A DNA stretch of 64,000 nucleotides from Chondrus crispus (taxonomy: Eukaryota; Rhodophyta; Florideophyceae; Gigartinales; Gigartinaceae). The translations under genes and the position numbers were made by a program. Location: NCBI RefSeq assembly GCF_000350225.1, contig NW_005179144.1, positions 62,001 to 126,000 of the forward strand. The letters are read 5' to 3'. Below the pieces are notes generated by a model. The model was given only the letters and a program-made list of their open reading frames with translations. It searched no databases and was not told where the DNA came from. How positions within the stretch are numbered: the stretch's first letter is position 1; each line of letters starts with the position of its first letter. Shown in pieces: positions 28,927 to 39,062 of the stretch.

Positions 28927-29519
28927 TGTAGTATAATCACCCCCAACGACGAGGGGGGTGAGTACTGACAGTTCGGAAAGACCCCGATCGGCGGGAAGAC
29001 AGAAGCACGGCCCACCCACGGTACCGAGCACGGGCTCGAGGTAGCGGTGGTAGAGCGGGATCGAGGAGGACGCGCGCACGCGCGAGCGGTTCTACGCCTC
29101 GACGCCCCGGAGCGGTACTGGGTGACGATCCAGTACCGACGGGCGGAGGCGGAGCCGGCTCGTGGGCGTGCTACGCGCGTCCTCAACCCGCGCGCGGTGC
29201 TACTCCTAGGTAAAACGGACGGAAGTACCTAAAAGTAAGCGGGCGGACCAAGGTGGAGGATCCTTGACAAGTCCGTGCTTGTCGTCCTCCACCGCCGGCG
29301 GTCCGCTCATATTTAATGTACATTGTAGTCTATCATAACTCTACAGTAGTGCCGGTCTACCGACACTGTAACGCTGTCAGCCGGCGGGGCTGACAGTCCA
29401 CGTGTAGTACGCGTCCCGAACACGTGGACGACACGTGTGTGCGCGCATGGCTGTAAGGCTCGTTGCCTTACTGTCCCTGATCCAATTCTAATCTAATTTC
29501 CGTTTGGGGTTATACCACA
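28927..29519 (-). repeat. E1 5' LTR (593 bp)
   Basis: Partner of 14698-15290, TG to CA, same length and one visible base difference. It drives transcription towards lower coordinates. Hairpin-forming segments (CTGTCAGCC/GGCTGACAG and CACGTGT/ACACGTG) are present in both LTRs. Confidence 0.95.
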
Positions 29520-29708
29520 ACGTGCGCGTCACACCGCACGACTCCGCGTCCACAGCCGGCCCCTCCCAGCGCTGTAGAGTCGCGCCCCACCCCGTGACGC
29601 CCGCTGCATCGTGAGTCTATGGCACGCGCTCGCGCCGTCGACACGCGCGCGTCACACCGCACGACTCCGCGTCCACAGCTGGCCCCTCCCAGCGCTGTAG
29701 AGCCGCGC
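29520..29708. repeat. right part of the ~122-bp tandem array, with E1 target duplication
   Basis: ACGTG at 29520-29524 is the second target-site copy. GCGTCACACCGCACGACTCC follows at about 29525 and again at about 29647, giving units of about 122 bp that include CCCCACCCCGTGACGC. The two units differ by a few transitions. Confidence 0.8.
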
Positions 29709-30512
29709 CCTTCCTCGCGGCCGCTGCGCCCCCCCACCTCCCCCATACGGTTGTTTTCAAATAATTTGCATATCCGAGCTATTTTGGCGTTGTCCAAAAT
29801 GTAGGGCAACCCCCCTTCAGTTGTTCAATTATTCGAAGTCTGACAAGATGAGAGACGCGTCAGCGATTTTTTGTACCTAGCCGTCGAAACCTCCCCCACG
29901 GAGCACTGGGAGGCTTTTGGCCTTATGATCGGTATGTATAAATGATATGTATGCAACTGTACCAGTATCGTTCTATCGTTCTTCTCGTCTTTGTCCAAGT
30001 TTTTCCATCACTCCTGTGACGTTGAAATCTCGCATCCGCTCTTGCAATGACCTTCAAACATTCAAGCCAACATGCCAATGAGTCGCCCGTGACACTCTTC
30101 AGACACTCTTCTCCCACGTCCGTCCCTCTTCCACCCTTTCCTTTCTCCCTCGTCCCTCGATACAGCGTCCCGCTCGTCCGTCCCTCTTCCACCCTTTCCC
30201 TTCTCCCTCGTCCCTCGATACAGCGTCCCGCTCGCTGCCCGCACACATGCCTTACGAATGATAGGTTGCCCATGTCCCATTCGCGATGCTCTATGCAGGT
30301 GGCGTGAACGCCACCTGTTCAGGTCGAACCCTTCCATCTCGCTCGTACTGTAGCGCGGCGACGGCCGCATCTGCACTCTCGGTTCAAACTCTACCGACAC
30401 CACCCGTTTCGCACACTTTGAAACACGCAAAAAAAATTCCTGAACGACAAACACATGATGAGCACGCATTACAAACAACTAAAGCCTTTTCCTCCAACCT
30501 TGGTCCCACGTC
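29709..30512. other. non-coding stretch
   Basis: No gene recognised apart from the 58-bp tandem repeat listed below. Confidence 0.4.
30117..30232. repeat. 58-bp tandem duplication
   Basis: Two nearly identical pyrimidine-rich units (30117-30174 and 30175-30232) starting CGTCCGTCCCTCTTCC and ending in a CGATACAGCGTCCCGCT word. Confidence 0.9.
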
Positions 30513-30959
30513 TCACTCCCTTCCGCCAAGCAGAGCTGTAGCAAACCCCCTCATCACTTCTATCGTATCACGACCGTAGTCCCTCAGCCCCGCAATCTCC
30601 CGGCGCGCCTGTGACACCGCATCTCCAATGTTCCCGTCGGCGAGTAGTTGAAACTGCACCTCGTTCAGGCGGTGCAGCATCAGTTCCTGTGATGCAATTC
30701 GTCCAGCGATGCTCTGTAGACACCGCTGCAACCCCGCTGCCATCGGCTCCGACGCCGACGGTAGGGGAGATGGCGCATCCGTCATGTGCGAAGCACCCTC
30801 CATCCCGCAAGCGATTGCCGCCAGCACTTCGTCGCTCTCCGTGCTCATCGACAATGGGAGTGCTGGTGAACACACTTGGTCTTCATATCTATCGCTCAGC
30901 GTGCCCTCATGCTCACCCTGCATCTCCTGCGTCCTCATCACATTCGCGTGCAACGTCAT
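30513..30959 (-). CDS. hypothetical protein, 148 aa
   Basis: ORF with protein-like composition: an acidic serine-rich first half and a helical second half (LMLHRLNEVQFQLL, VSQARREIAGLRDYG, IEVMRGFATALL) that could be coiled coil. No family is recognised. A second minus-strand ORF (30975-31322) ends 15 bp before it in another frame. They may be exons or frameshifted pieces of one gene. Confidence 0.35.
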   Translation of the reverse strand: MTLHANVMRTQEMQGEHEGTLSDRYEDQVCSPALPLSMSTESDEVLAAIACGMEGASHMTDAPSPLPSASEPMAAGLQRCLQSIAGRIASQELMLHRLNEVQFQLLADGNIGDAVSQARREIAGLRDYGRDTIEVMRGFATALLGGRE

Positions 30960-30974
30960 CGATCCAAATAGATG

Positions 30975-31322
30975 TTATACTCCATTTTCGTTGCACTGTA
31001 GGCTTCCACCCTCGCCTTCAGTGATGTGGCCATCGGGAGCGTAGCCTCCTGCAACCGGCCAAGGGACGCATTTGTTCTGGGCTTCCCAGCCGACCGCTGC
31101 GGCGAGCTCCTCTTGTATTGCCTCCCCATATACCCGCTCCTGGTGCTGCGCGGTGACCGGCAAATACTCTACCGGGATGCTGTGATCCTTGACAGCGTAA
31201 GTTTCATATGAAGTGTCCGAGGCTGGAGATTGCTCTTCCGGGGAACCATATGGAGGCTGGTACTGTGCTTCCCAATGCGCGGGAGGCTGGTGCTGCGCTA
31301 TGCCATACGCAGTCTGCTCCAC
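30975..31322 (-). CDS. hypothetical ORF, Gln/Pro/Glu-rich, 115 aa
   Basis: The frame is open upstream to about 31465 without an ATG, and its first residue here is a GTG. The product would be rich in Q, P, E and aromatics (PPAHWEAQYQPPYGSPEE), with a low-complexity disordered look. It may be the first part of the gene at 30513-30959. A T-run followed by CCG at about 31470 on the minus strand could be a splice-acceptor tract, but no clear AG follows. Low confidence that it is translated. Confidence 0.25.
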   Translation of the reverse strand: MEQTAYGIAQHQPPAHWEAQYQPPYGSPEEQSPASDTSYETYAVKDHSIPVEYLPVTAQHQERVYGEAIQEELAAAVGWEAQNKCVPWPVAGGYAPDGHITEGEGGSLQCNENGV

Positions 31323-32437
31323 TGTCGCGCATTGCTCCTCCTTAATGAAGTAGTGTACACGCCCAGCAGCCTGCGAGACTCGGGCCGGCTGCTCCTGAAG
31401 CGCCGGTGTGTTTTGATTCGGTTGTTGGTCACATGTTGGAGAGTTGGTGGTATCGTAGAACGGAAAAAAAAGGAGTCAAGATGACATGATGAGCGTCGGG
31501 ATGAGGGGTGAGGAGGGGAGAGGAACGAAAGCTAGTACGGCGGGGTTGGCTGTTTATAAAGAGCGGGGCTATGGACGACGGTGTGGGTGGGGGAAAGGGG
31601 TTCGCTAAGGCGCAGAGCGGTTCGTTACCATATGATTCACTCGGTTGGGGGGATGAGGGGGGCGAGCGAGGGACTGTTCCTCGTGAGAGGCAGATTGTAT
31701 GAGCACGGGCCAGTTCTGCATACACCTTCCCAGAGCCGCGCCGTTCCACCTTCACCGCTTGCCTACCGCTTTACCTTCAAACTCCCGCGCGTGTCCGCTT
31801 CATTGTACACATTCGCCTATCCGTGCGTGACCCTCCAGTTGACTGCGGATGGTGGTCGCGCCTCGCGCGTTTCTGCACTACACCCATTGCCTCGTTGTCC
31901 CCGTGCAGTCGGGGAGCAAGCGGGGAATGCTCTCCGGGCCACAGCCGCCTGCTTTCCGATTTCTACGTGCCCGCTGGAGCTCGCCGCCGAGCTCGCCGTG
32001 ATGCAGGTCAGGGATGCTTTCAGGTCGCCATCGATTTGTTGCTATCAATTTTGGAGAGCAGGGGCAGCTCGGATGGACGTCGGAGCAACGTGCCGTTCGG
32101 GGGCAGCTTGAGAGGGGCGCAGTGGGGATTGTAGAGATGGACGTGGACGGCGGGCCATTAATGAGCATGAGCAAGGGCAACTCTTCCCGCTAATTACGGG
32201 TGTTGCATGCCGGCGGTATTCGCAAAACCATCCTCCTCGCGCTCTCCCCTACAAGTATATTCAGAATCCCTGCCACATTCGCAAAAACAGACACGTTTCT
32301 ACGCTCGTACAAAACTATTGAAGCGGTAGCATCCGGTCAGTGGATCTGTGATGGTCCGACCAGACTTGCCGCCGCTGTTGGCATTCGCAACTCCCATAAT
32401 TCCACTCTACATTTGACAGGCAGTCTCCCAACTGGCC
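31323..32437. other. non-coding stretch, no gene seen
   Basis: ORFs on the plus strand at 31581-32134 have no recognised motifs and overlap one another. Confidence 0.4.
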
Positions 32438-32852
32438 GGTGATAGTTGTACGAATTCTGTAGCCAATGGACGGGTGTCCCAAGAGAGAATGGCCAATGGA
32501 TGGGTGTCTCCAGAGGGAATGGCCAATGGATGGGTGTCTTAGATGGAAAGCAGCAGTCAAAAGAGAGAGAGCCAGTGAGTACAGTTTAAGGCGGGAAAAA
32601 GGGCATTCAAACCTGAAAGGCAGGAAGAGTGGGATTCAAAGTAGCCAACAGGTGAGTGCCATGTCAAGATTGATCATAACGAGGGCTGCGACACGGATGA
32701 AACCAGCGATGAAACCTTCCATCCGACGAATAGGCCTTCCGTCCGAGATTCGGGACTTCCATCCGCCACGGAGCGTGCGGAGTGTTTTGGCCCGTGCTTT
32801 GATATAATTTTTGCAGATATTTTATGGAGCCAGTAGGCCTTCCATCCCAGGA
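32438..32852. repeat. interspersed repeat R1, copy B
   Basis: Matches 12825-13241 with only scattered substitutions and a 1-2 bp length difference (for example AGTTTAAGG here against AGTTTTAAGG). Same orientation as copy A. Confidence 0.85.
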
Positions 32853-33165
32853 ATCTTCAATAGCGATGCCAATTTCGACGCCTAACCTCCCATCCGTCCA
32901 ACCCATGGGTATAGGAAGTGATTGTGATACTGGTTTCTTTCTGAACTTGACATGCAAATCAAATGTGCACAAATGGGTTTTTGGTACTCAGAAATCATTT
33001 GTTAACGGTGTAACCCAAGACTCAGGCATACAGGGGATAATGGGCAAGTGCTCAATTGAATTGTCTTCGTGAACGTCGTTAATATCGGCAAATGGGAAGG
33101 CATGACACGTTGTTTACTTGATGGGAGCAAAGCTGTAACTTGGATACTCTAAGATAGAAGATACT

Positions 33166-33658
33166 CATGTTCCGAACTAGCATCCTCAAAGTCATGCAGA
33201 AGTGCTATGACTTGGTAAGGACTGAACTTGTAAAAGACGGATGCAAACCAAGCGATGTCGAAAAAAACTGAATCAGAGACTTATCGAAATGGGAGAGCAA
33301 CGACGATAGAGAGAGGCGTCATAAGACAACGGTAGTGGGAGCAAATGTCCCTTAACAGGTCAATTTCTTGAAGCGAAGAACGTAGAGATGCCATGTTCAG
33401 CGCCTTGTCTTCGGCAAGCAATCCTGACTGCAGGGCTTGAATAACTTGGGCCCTCGACTGCTCTGAACCAGGAGGGCATGCCAGAAGCAAGCTGATGCAG
33501 ACATTCCGAAGATATCCAGGGGGTCCAAAAGAAACTGGTAAAATCATGGCGCGCTGGTAGAGCCACTCATGGCGATTCAATCGGGAAAGAGATGCCATGG
33601 TTTTCGAAGGTGCGTCTTCCCGCTGCACTGATAACGTTAGTCTGTTTATATGCAACAC
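33166..33658 (-). pseudogene. broken copy of the 198-aa gene at 34896
   Basis: The frame from 33658 is open for 125 codons and ends with TAA at 33281-33283 after VVALPFR. The relatives of the missing C-terminus (FFDIAWFA, then LLHDFEDASSEHE) can be read downstream to about 33166. The intact paralogue has EIDVLRDICSHYRC where this copy has EIDLLRDICSHYRC. The core is well conserved at protein level but diverged at DNA level, so the duplication is old. No known domain. Confidence 0.65.
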
Positions 33659-33689
33659 CTAGGTGGTGTTGAGTGCTTTGTTTGACTTT

Positions 33690-34250
33690 TCGAACTTGGA
33701 CAAAGGCGTGACTATCAAATCATTGTATAGATTAAACAATGGGATATTATTGCCAAACATCACTCTAAGAATTCTAACATTTTTGCAAAACATCATTTTT
33801 AGAGCAGTGTGCGCTGGTTTCACGATTAATCGTGATGGCATGTACAGATGTGGATTTGTAATGATCGATTGGTCTATAAAAGGTATTATATTATTAGGCT
33901 GATGCTGCACATATAATTTGGCTATGTCGAGAGGTGCATGGAATTTGCTTCTTTGTATCTTGATTGGTCTGTAATGATTGATTGATCTATAAACGATATT
34001 GTATTATTTGGCTGATGCAGCACATATAATTTGGATATGTCGAGAGGTGTATTGAATTTGCTGCTTTACAGCTTGATTGGTCTATAAAGATCAATCCATT
34101 ATAGTATGATGGAGCACCTGTAAATACACTATGCCGAGAAGTGCATTGAATCTTTATGGATTGTTTGGTCTATAAAAATTAATCTCTTTTTGGTCTGATA
34201 CACCACATATATGTTAACAATTCCGAGGGGTGTAACGAATTTGTAAGATT
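33690..34250. repeat. AT-rich block R3, copy A, with ~110-bp tandem units
   Basis: Begins near TGTATAGATTAAACAATGGG and contains about four degenerate tandem units of 89-113 bp, each with CACATATAATTTGG, ATGTCGAGAGG and TTGATTGGTCTATAA. The first units match 35629-36010 at an offset of 1913 bp. Confidence 0.8.
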
Positions 34251-34895
34251 TGGGTCATGAAACTTAGGACTGTCACTTAGAGAAGAGTGAAGTCGGACGG
34301 CGCCTTTTCTTCCGTACATAGGAGTTGTGGTACGTCCACTTGAGCGGCTTTTGTCACACCCGATGGGTCTGTTCAGTCCTCTTTTTTATAATATTCCATG
34401 TTCGCGGTACAGATAGGCAATTGTTTGATACGTACAAGTGCTCGTTTTGCAGTACACACTAATCCCCTGCAATAGTCCGCCTTGAGATTGAGAATAGAGC
34501 CAAGCTTAGTGAGCGTCTGTTTCCGACAGTTTGTTTATTTTCTCACTGCACAGTGGGAACAGCAATGTTGTTGTCGTTGCCGCAGTGAACATCATTCTAC
34601 AACTGTTTTTCATTGTTGCACCCCGACTGTTGTGGATACACTGAATTGTTTTCGTAGTTACGTCTTGTACTTACTGCTCGTTCGATGGTCAAGGGAGTCG
34701 GCGGGCTATACCCCGGCCCCTGACCATATGGACGCAAGGGCCCATTTTAATGAACGACAAAGACACTCTGAGCCCACCATACAAAAACAACCAGACCCTT
34801 TCCTTCCATGCAACTATTGCCTGATGGGATCTGAACTTGTACAACGTGATTGAACATTAGGGGCATAGAAGCAAGTTCTCAATGGAAATCGATTT

Positions 34896-35492
34896 TTATG
34901 AACGGCTATTGTGGTTTCCTGTGCGTCCGAGAGGATGATCAAGCTCGGGAACTGCATATTCCAACTCCGAGTCTACATCTTCAAAGTCGTGGAGAAGTTC
35001 AAGTATTTGGGATGGATTGAAACCGAAGAACGTCGCTGCAAACCACGCAATGTTGTCTAACATCGGTACATAGAAAAACCTTGACGGAAGGGCCACGATG
35101 ACATAAAGAGGCGTCAGAAAGCACCTGTAGTGACTGCAAATGTCGCGGAGAACGTCGATTTCTCTCTTGGACTGGAGAAGCGAAGTTGTAGTGAGTGCTT
35201 CTTCGGCAGGAAGCATTCCGTGACGAATGGCTTGAATGAACTCCTGTCTTGGCATCTCGGCCCCAGGAGGGCTGGAAATCAAGGCCATCCTGCACAGGCG
35301 CCTTAAGTGGGTGGCATGTCCCGGGAACGATTCAAGAGCAGTGGCGCGCTCATAGAGCGACCAAAACCAGTTCGTTCGAGCTTGAGAAGACATGACTTGC
35401 TGATACGAAGATTTGGTATTGCACTTCGACTTTCGGTCCATCTTATAGACAAGGTTCTGCATATCAGGCCAACTTCTCGACTCACGTCTCAT
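34896..35492 (-). CDS. hypothetical protein, 198 aa, small gene family
   Basis: Complete ORF from the ATG at 35492 to a TAA at 34896-34898. The N-terminus is basic; the middle is helical (FIQAIRHGMLPAEEALTT, REIDVLRDICSHYRC); the C-terminus has an aromatic stretch (NIAWFAATFFGFNPSQ) and an acidic LLHDFEDVDSE. A diverged broken copy lies at 33166-33658 with the same order of motifs, which shows that the frame was under protein-level selection. No membrane protein or enzyme motif is recognised. Each copy has an R3 block on its upstream side. Confidence 0.6.
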   Translation of the reverse strand: MRRESRSWPDMQNLVYKMDRKSKCNTKSSYQQVMSSQARTNWFWSLYERATALESFPGHATHLRRLCRMALISSPPGAEMPRQEFIQAIRHGMLPAEEALTTTSLLQSKREIDVLRDICSHYRCFLTPLYVIVALPSRFFYVPMLDNIAWFAATFFGFNPSQILELLHDFEDVDSELEYAVPELDHPLGRTGNHNSRS

Positions 35493-35628
35493 CGTCCATA
35501 ATCATTCCGTATCTAAAACATTGTAACAATACTGCCACGAAACATTGTAATATCACTGCCAAACCCCTTTTTCAAAACAAGTAAGGCTGCTTTCAGGTTC
35601 CTGAAACTGGCATGAGGGCGTGAATGTA

Positions 35629-36010
35629 AAATCATTGTATAGATTAAACAATGGGACATTATTTGCCAAACATCATTCTAAGAATTCTAACATTTTTGCA
35701 AAACATCATTTTTAGAGCAGTGTGCGCTGGTTTCATGATTAAGCGTTATCGCATGTACAGATGTGGATTTGTAATGATCGATTGGCCTATAAAGGGTATT
35801 ATATTATTAGTCTGATGCAGCACATATAATTTGGCTATGTCGAGAGGTGCATGGAATTTGCTTCTTTGTATCTTGATTGGTCTGTAATGATTGATTGATC
35901 TATAAACGATATTGTATTATTTGGCTGATGCAGTACATATAATTTGGATATGTCGAGAGGTGTATTGAATTTGCAGCTTTATATCTTGATGGTTCTATAA
36001 ATATCAATCC
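35629..36010. repeat. AT-rich block R3, copy B
   Basis: Close copy of about 33717-34100, with the two 113-bp units (CACATATAAT at 35821, TACATATAAT at 35934). It lies upstream of the intact gene, as copy A lies upstream of the broken one. Confidence 0.85.
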
Positions 36011-36124
36011 ATTGATCCCTGGATCATAGATCTGAGGGAAGCAAAAGTACTACTGTACTGGACAACCGTGCAGTGAATGATTGACTATGACGTCATGCGC
36101 CGTAGTCTACAGGGCATGACGTAA

Positions 36125-36535
36125 ATTTAGTAATCACGTTTCTACACACTGCGGGATGACGGGTTGGGTTAAAATAGAATATGAAAATATATGTCCGAAA
36201 TCAAATGCGTACAGTATTTGTTCGTGTATTTAGAATATTTCCTTTGCTAACCATGACGATGACGTCATACTCTGCAGCAAGTTGACACAAGATGGTTTCT
36301 TACTCTCGTAATAGGCTGAAGAGGAATGCAAATGATGGTCACTACAGTAGTAGCGCGTAGCAGTTTCCGAAACCGTGACTGTATTGCTGAACGGAACTAA
36401 AATAGAATGCACGACTACAGTATACAGTACTGGGGAATGGGGTAGAGAGCTGCAGTTGTGGGCTGAAAGTGGGTGTGCGTCCCCCTCTCCCCCTTCCCCC
36501 CCCGCCGTACAGTAGATGTCTGCTGTAAAAATGTA
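36125..36535. repeat. interspersed repeat R2, copy B
   Basis: Diverged relative of 14140-14525: ACTGCGGGATGACGG, GAAAATATATGTCC, TGACGTCAT, GTGGGCTGAAAG and a C-rich run occur in the same order. Confidence 0.6.
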
Positions 36536-36811
36536 CAGATGGTGTTTCTATATGAATAAAGGGGCCAATCACTGCTGACCATGACGAAGGGCCAGGTAGA
36601 AAGGACCTGAGCCGCCGCAGATCTCTTCCCCTCTCTTCACAAGGTAACACGCAAACCATCTCGCGCTGTTCAGAGTCTGAACAACGCGAGATGGTTTAGG
36701 GGCGGAAGTTGCGACCAGTGCAGACGGTGCTATTGCAGAAAATATTTCCACATTATTTAACCTTTTTAAGTACTGTGCAGTACAGCGTGCCGTACAAGAG
36801 ACCATAGGGCC

Positions 36812-37063
36812 TCAGCCCACTTCAGCGTCGCTATCGACAATTTCTTCGTGGCACGGTGTCTCTAGATAGTTACTTTTCCCCGTCGCAGCCGGAGCTGGTG
36901 TCGCTGAGGCCGATAGCTTTCCGAGCCTTTTTAGAATACAGGGGGTAAAGGCTTTCATGATATTGGACCAAAGTCCCAGGTCGGCATCATCTACCAAAGT
37001 GAAAAAATGAGGGCAATGTACAACCGCTTCTCTTTTCAAAATGTCGAAAACATCCATGGTCAT
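36812..37063 (-). CDS. hypothetical ORF, 83 aa
   Basis: Short ORF with plausible composition (FFTLVDDADLGLWSN, then an Ala/Pro-rich part and an acidic end). No family recognised and no supporting context. It may be a gene fragment. Confidence 0.2.
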   Translation of the reverse strand: MTMDVFDILKREAVVHCPHFFTLVDDADLGLWSNIMKAFTPCILKRLGKLSASATPAPAATGKSNYLETPCHEEIVDSDAEVG

Positions 37064-37842
37064 TGTCTTGCGCCCTGGCTCTGGCCCTCGCCTTTGCCCT
37101 CCCCCAATTCTAAACTAACCTTGGAATCATTTCCTTGTTCCGTGCCCCTCCCTGTCCCAACCCCCTCCCGCCCTCGCCCTCTGGCCCTTTCGCACTCTCC
37201 CTCCTTTTCCCTTTTCACTGTGAAGAGTCATTTTGGGGTGCTTAAAGCATTGTGGGTCTGTTCTACATTAATAATACCAGACCTCAAGTCCACGTGTAAG
37301 ACAAGTGAGATACTGTACGTGCAAGTGTGTACGGTGCACAGTGAGAGGATAGGATTTTCTTCAGAGACCCCGCACCGTGCCCAATCAGACCCTCACAACG
37401 GATACGCGGCCTTTCCTTCACAGCTACACGCAGGGAAATAGATGCCGCCGGATCCTCCCCTTTTATCTATGATTCTACCCCCGCCCTTTCGATCCGGCTC
37501 CGTCTACAGTATTTCAAGCCTTCTTCCTTCAAACAAAGTCTAACGTTCAGAGCAGCACAGGGAAGCATGACAACAGGGAAGGCCTTGCGGTTATTAAAGA
37601 TTGAGACATCACACAATGATTACGCAGCCCACGGACGCCCATGACCTCGGGCGGCGAATTTCTTTTTGAGGATGGCTGTCGCGGGGACAGCTCCACATCA
37701 TCCTCACCATTCAGATCACTTCAGCAAGCCTCTACAGTACAGTACATGTACATACGCCTCATATTCTACGTACAGCAAGTTCGGAAAACCAGATGACTGC
37801 TTACGCATCCCGCTACGAGGGCAAACTGATGCGTCTTGGTGT
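37064..37842. other. non-coding stretch, no gene seen
   Basis: Pyrimidine-rich tracts at 37085-37215 and no recognisable gene. Confidence 0.4.
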
Positions 37843-38694
37843 TCATTCTTCGTAGGTCGCTTCAGTCAACTGGTTCTTAACCAGGTTCCCATACTCTCCA
37901 TTCGGAATGCGCAGCAGCTGTTCATGTTTTCCGCTTTCCACAATCCGACCCTTTGACACCATCGCTATCACATCGGCGTTCTTCACTGTAGACAACCGAT
38001 GCGCGATGGCCACCGTCGTGCGTTCTGCTTCTGCCTTGTCCAACGCGTCTTGTACAACTCGCTCCGACACCGCATCGAGTGCAGAAGTTGCTTCGTCCAG
38101 TAGAAGGATTCGGGGCTCTCGCACAAGCGCTCGAGCGATTGCCACGCGCTGCCGTTGCCCGCCTGAAAGTCTTTCCCCCCGTGCGCCAACGACAGTGTCA
38201 TATCCGTCTTCCAGTTCTGAAATGAATGAGTGAGCATTGGCAGCCTTTGCAGCTGCTATGATCGTGTCATCTGTCACCGGAGTCCCATCAGAGTGGTCCA
38301 GCCTGTAGGCAATATTGTCCCGTATACTACTATTGAAAAGATCAGGCTCTTGGGAAACAAGACCCAAGTTGAATCGCAGGTGATTCAGGTTGTACTCTCG
38401 GATTTCAGTATCATCAATTCGAATAGTCCCTTCGCGAGGATCGTAGAATCGCTCCAAAAGGGCAATAGTCGTAGATTTTCCACATCCACTAGCTCCAACC
38501 AATGCTAACGTTTGGCCCTGAGATACTTCAATGGATGCCCCTCGAAGAACGTGAACGTCCGGACGCGACGGATACTCAAATCGCAACCCTTCTGCCGCCA
38601 GATGACCGGAAATTGAAGACACCTCTCCAGTCTTCTTACTTGGGTCAATGCCCGATTCACGATCCAAAAGGCGGAAGATTTTGGTAGCAGCCGT
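37843..38694 (-). pseudogene. ABCB/MDR-type transporter, C-terminal half only (NBD2)
   Basis: The frame encodes the last nucleotide-binding domain of a P-glycoprotein-like exporter: linker AATKIFRLLDRESG, Walker A GASGCGKST, Q-loop SQEP, signature LSGGQRQR, Walker B ILLLDEATSALD, and H-loop AHRLST. All ATPase motifs are intact and the C-terminus is complete. Upstream, homology stops at about 38694: the codon before AATK is ACG and the next in-frame triplet is TAG, where retrotransposon sequence (E3) begins. Usual family length is about 1200-1300 aa, so roughly three quarters are missing. The rest is not found beyond the retroelement block. This is either a gene broken by insertion and deletion or an assembly junction. 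Confidence 0.85.
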
Positions 38695-38696
38695 CT

Positions 38697-39062
38697 ATGT
38701 GTACCTTCGGGCAACGCCTCCTCATGTCCCCGGGAAGCCCTCCTCACCCGCCAACTGCGGTTGATTCCTCATATCAGAACGCGTCAAGCCCGCCCGCCGA
38801 GGCGACGAAACGACCTCCTTCCCCTATGGAGGAGGCCACACAAACCTACGTGGTTGACGCGCTAACGGGATACAAGCCGGGAACGGACGGGATGCCTCTA
38901 TTCCGCGTCCGTTGGTACGGATACACGTCGGAGGATGACACTTGGGAGCCCGCAAATTACATCGACTACAATACCGTCGCGCGATTCTGCAAACGCAAAC
39001 GTCTCCCCGCACCGAACGTCCAGTTATGGTCACACCCGGACAGCGTGGGGCTGGCTAACTGA
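38697..39062 (+). pseudogene. E3 chromodomain (end of Pol)
   Basis: ORF fragment whose second half is a chromodomain: YVVDALTGYK, then FRVRWYGYTSEDDTWEPA, then a basic end and a TGA at 39060-39062. It is close to E2's (KVRWYGY, NDTWEPAEG) and more distant from E1's. There is no stop inside, unlike in E1 and E2. The protein lacks the rest of Pol because the element is truncated just upstream. Confidence 0.8.

Larger units (their letters stand above)
14698..29519 (-). mobile_element. E1: complete chromovirus-type Ty3/gypsy retrotransposon
   Basis: A 14.8-kb element read on the minus strand: 5' LTR, primer-site candidate, gag, pol (protease, RT, RNase H, integrase), chromodomain, a 6.3-kb module with an antisense ORF, polypurine tract, 3' LTR. 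The domain order PR-RT-RH-IN followed by a chromodomain defines the chromovirus branch of Ty3/gypsy. The 593-bp LTRs differ at one base that I can see, gag and pol are open, and a 5-bp target duplication is intact. It is therefore a very recent insertion that may still be active. It is unusually long because of the 3' module. Confidence 0.95.
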
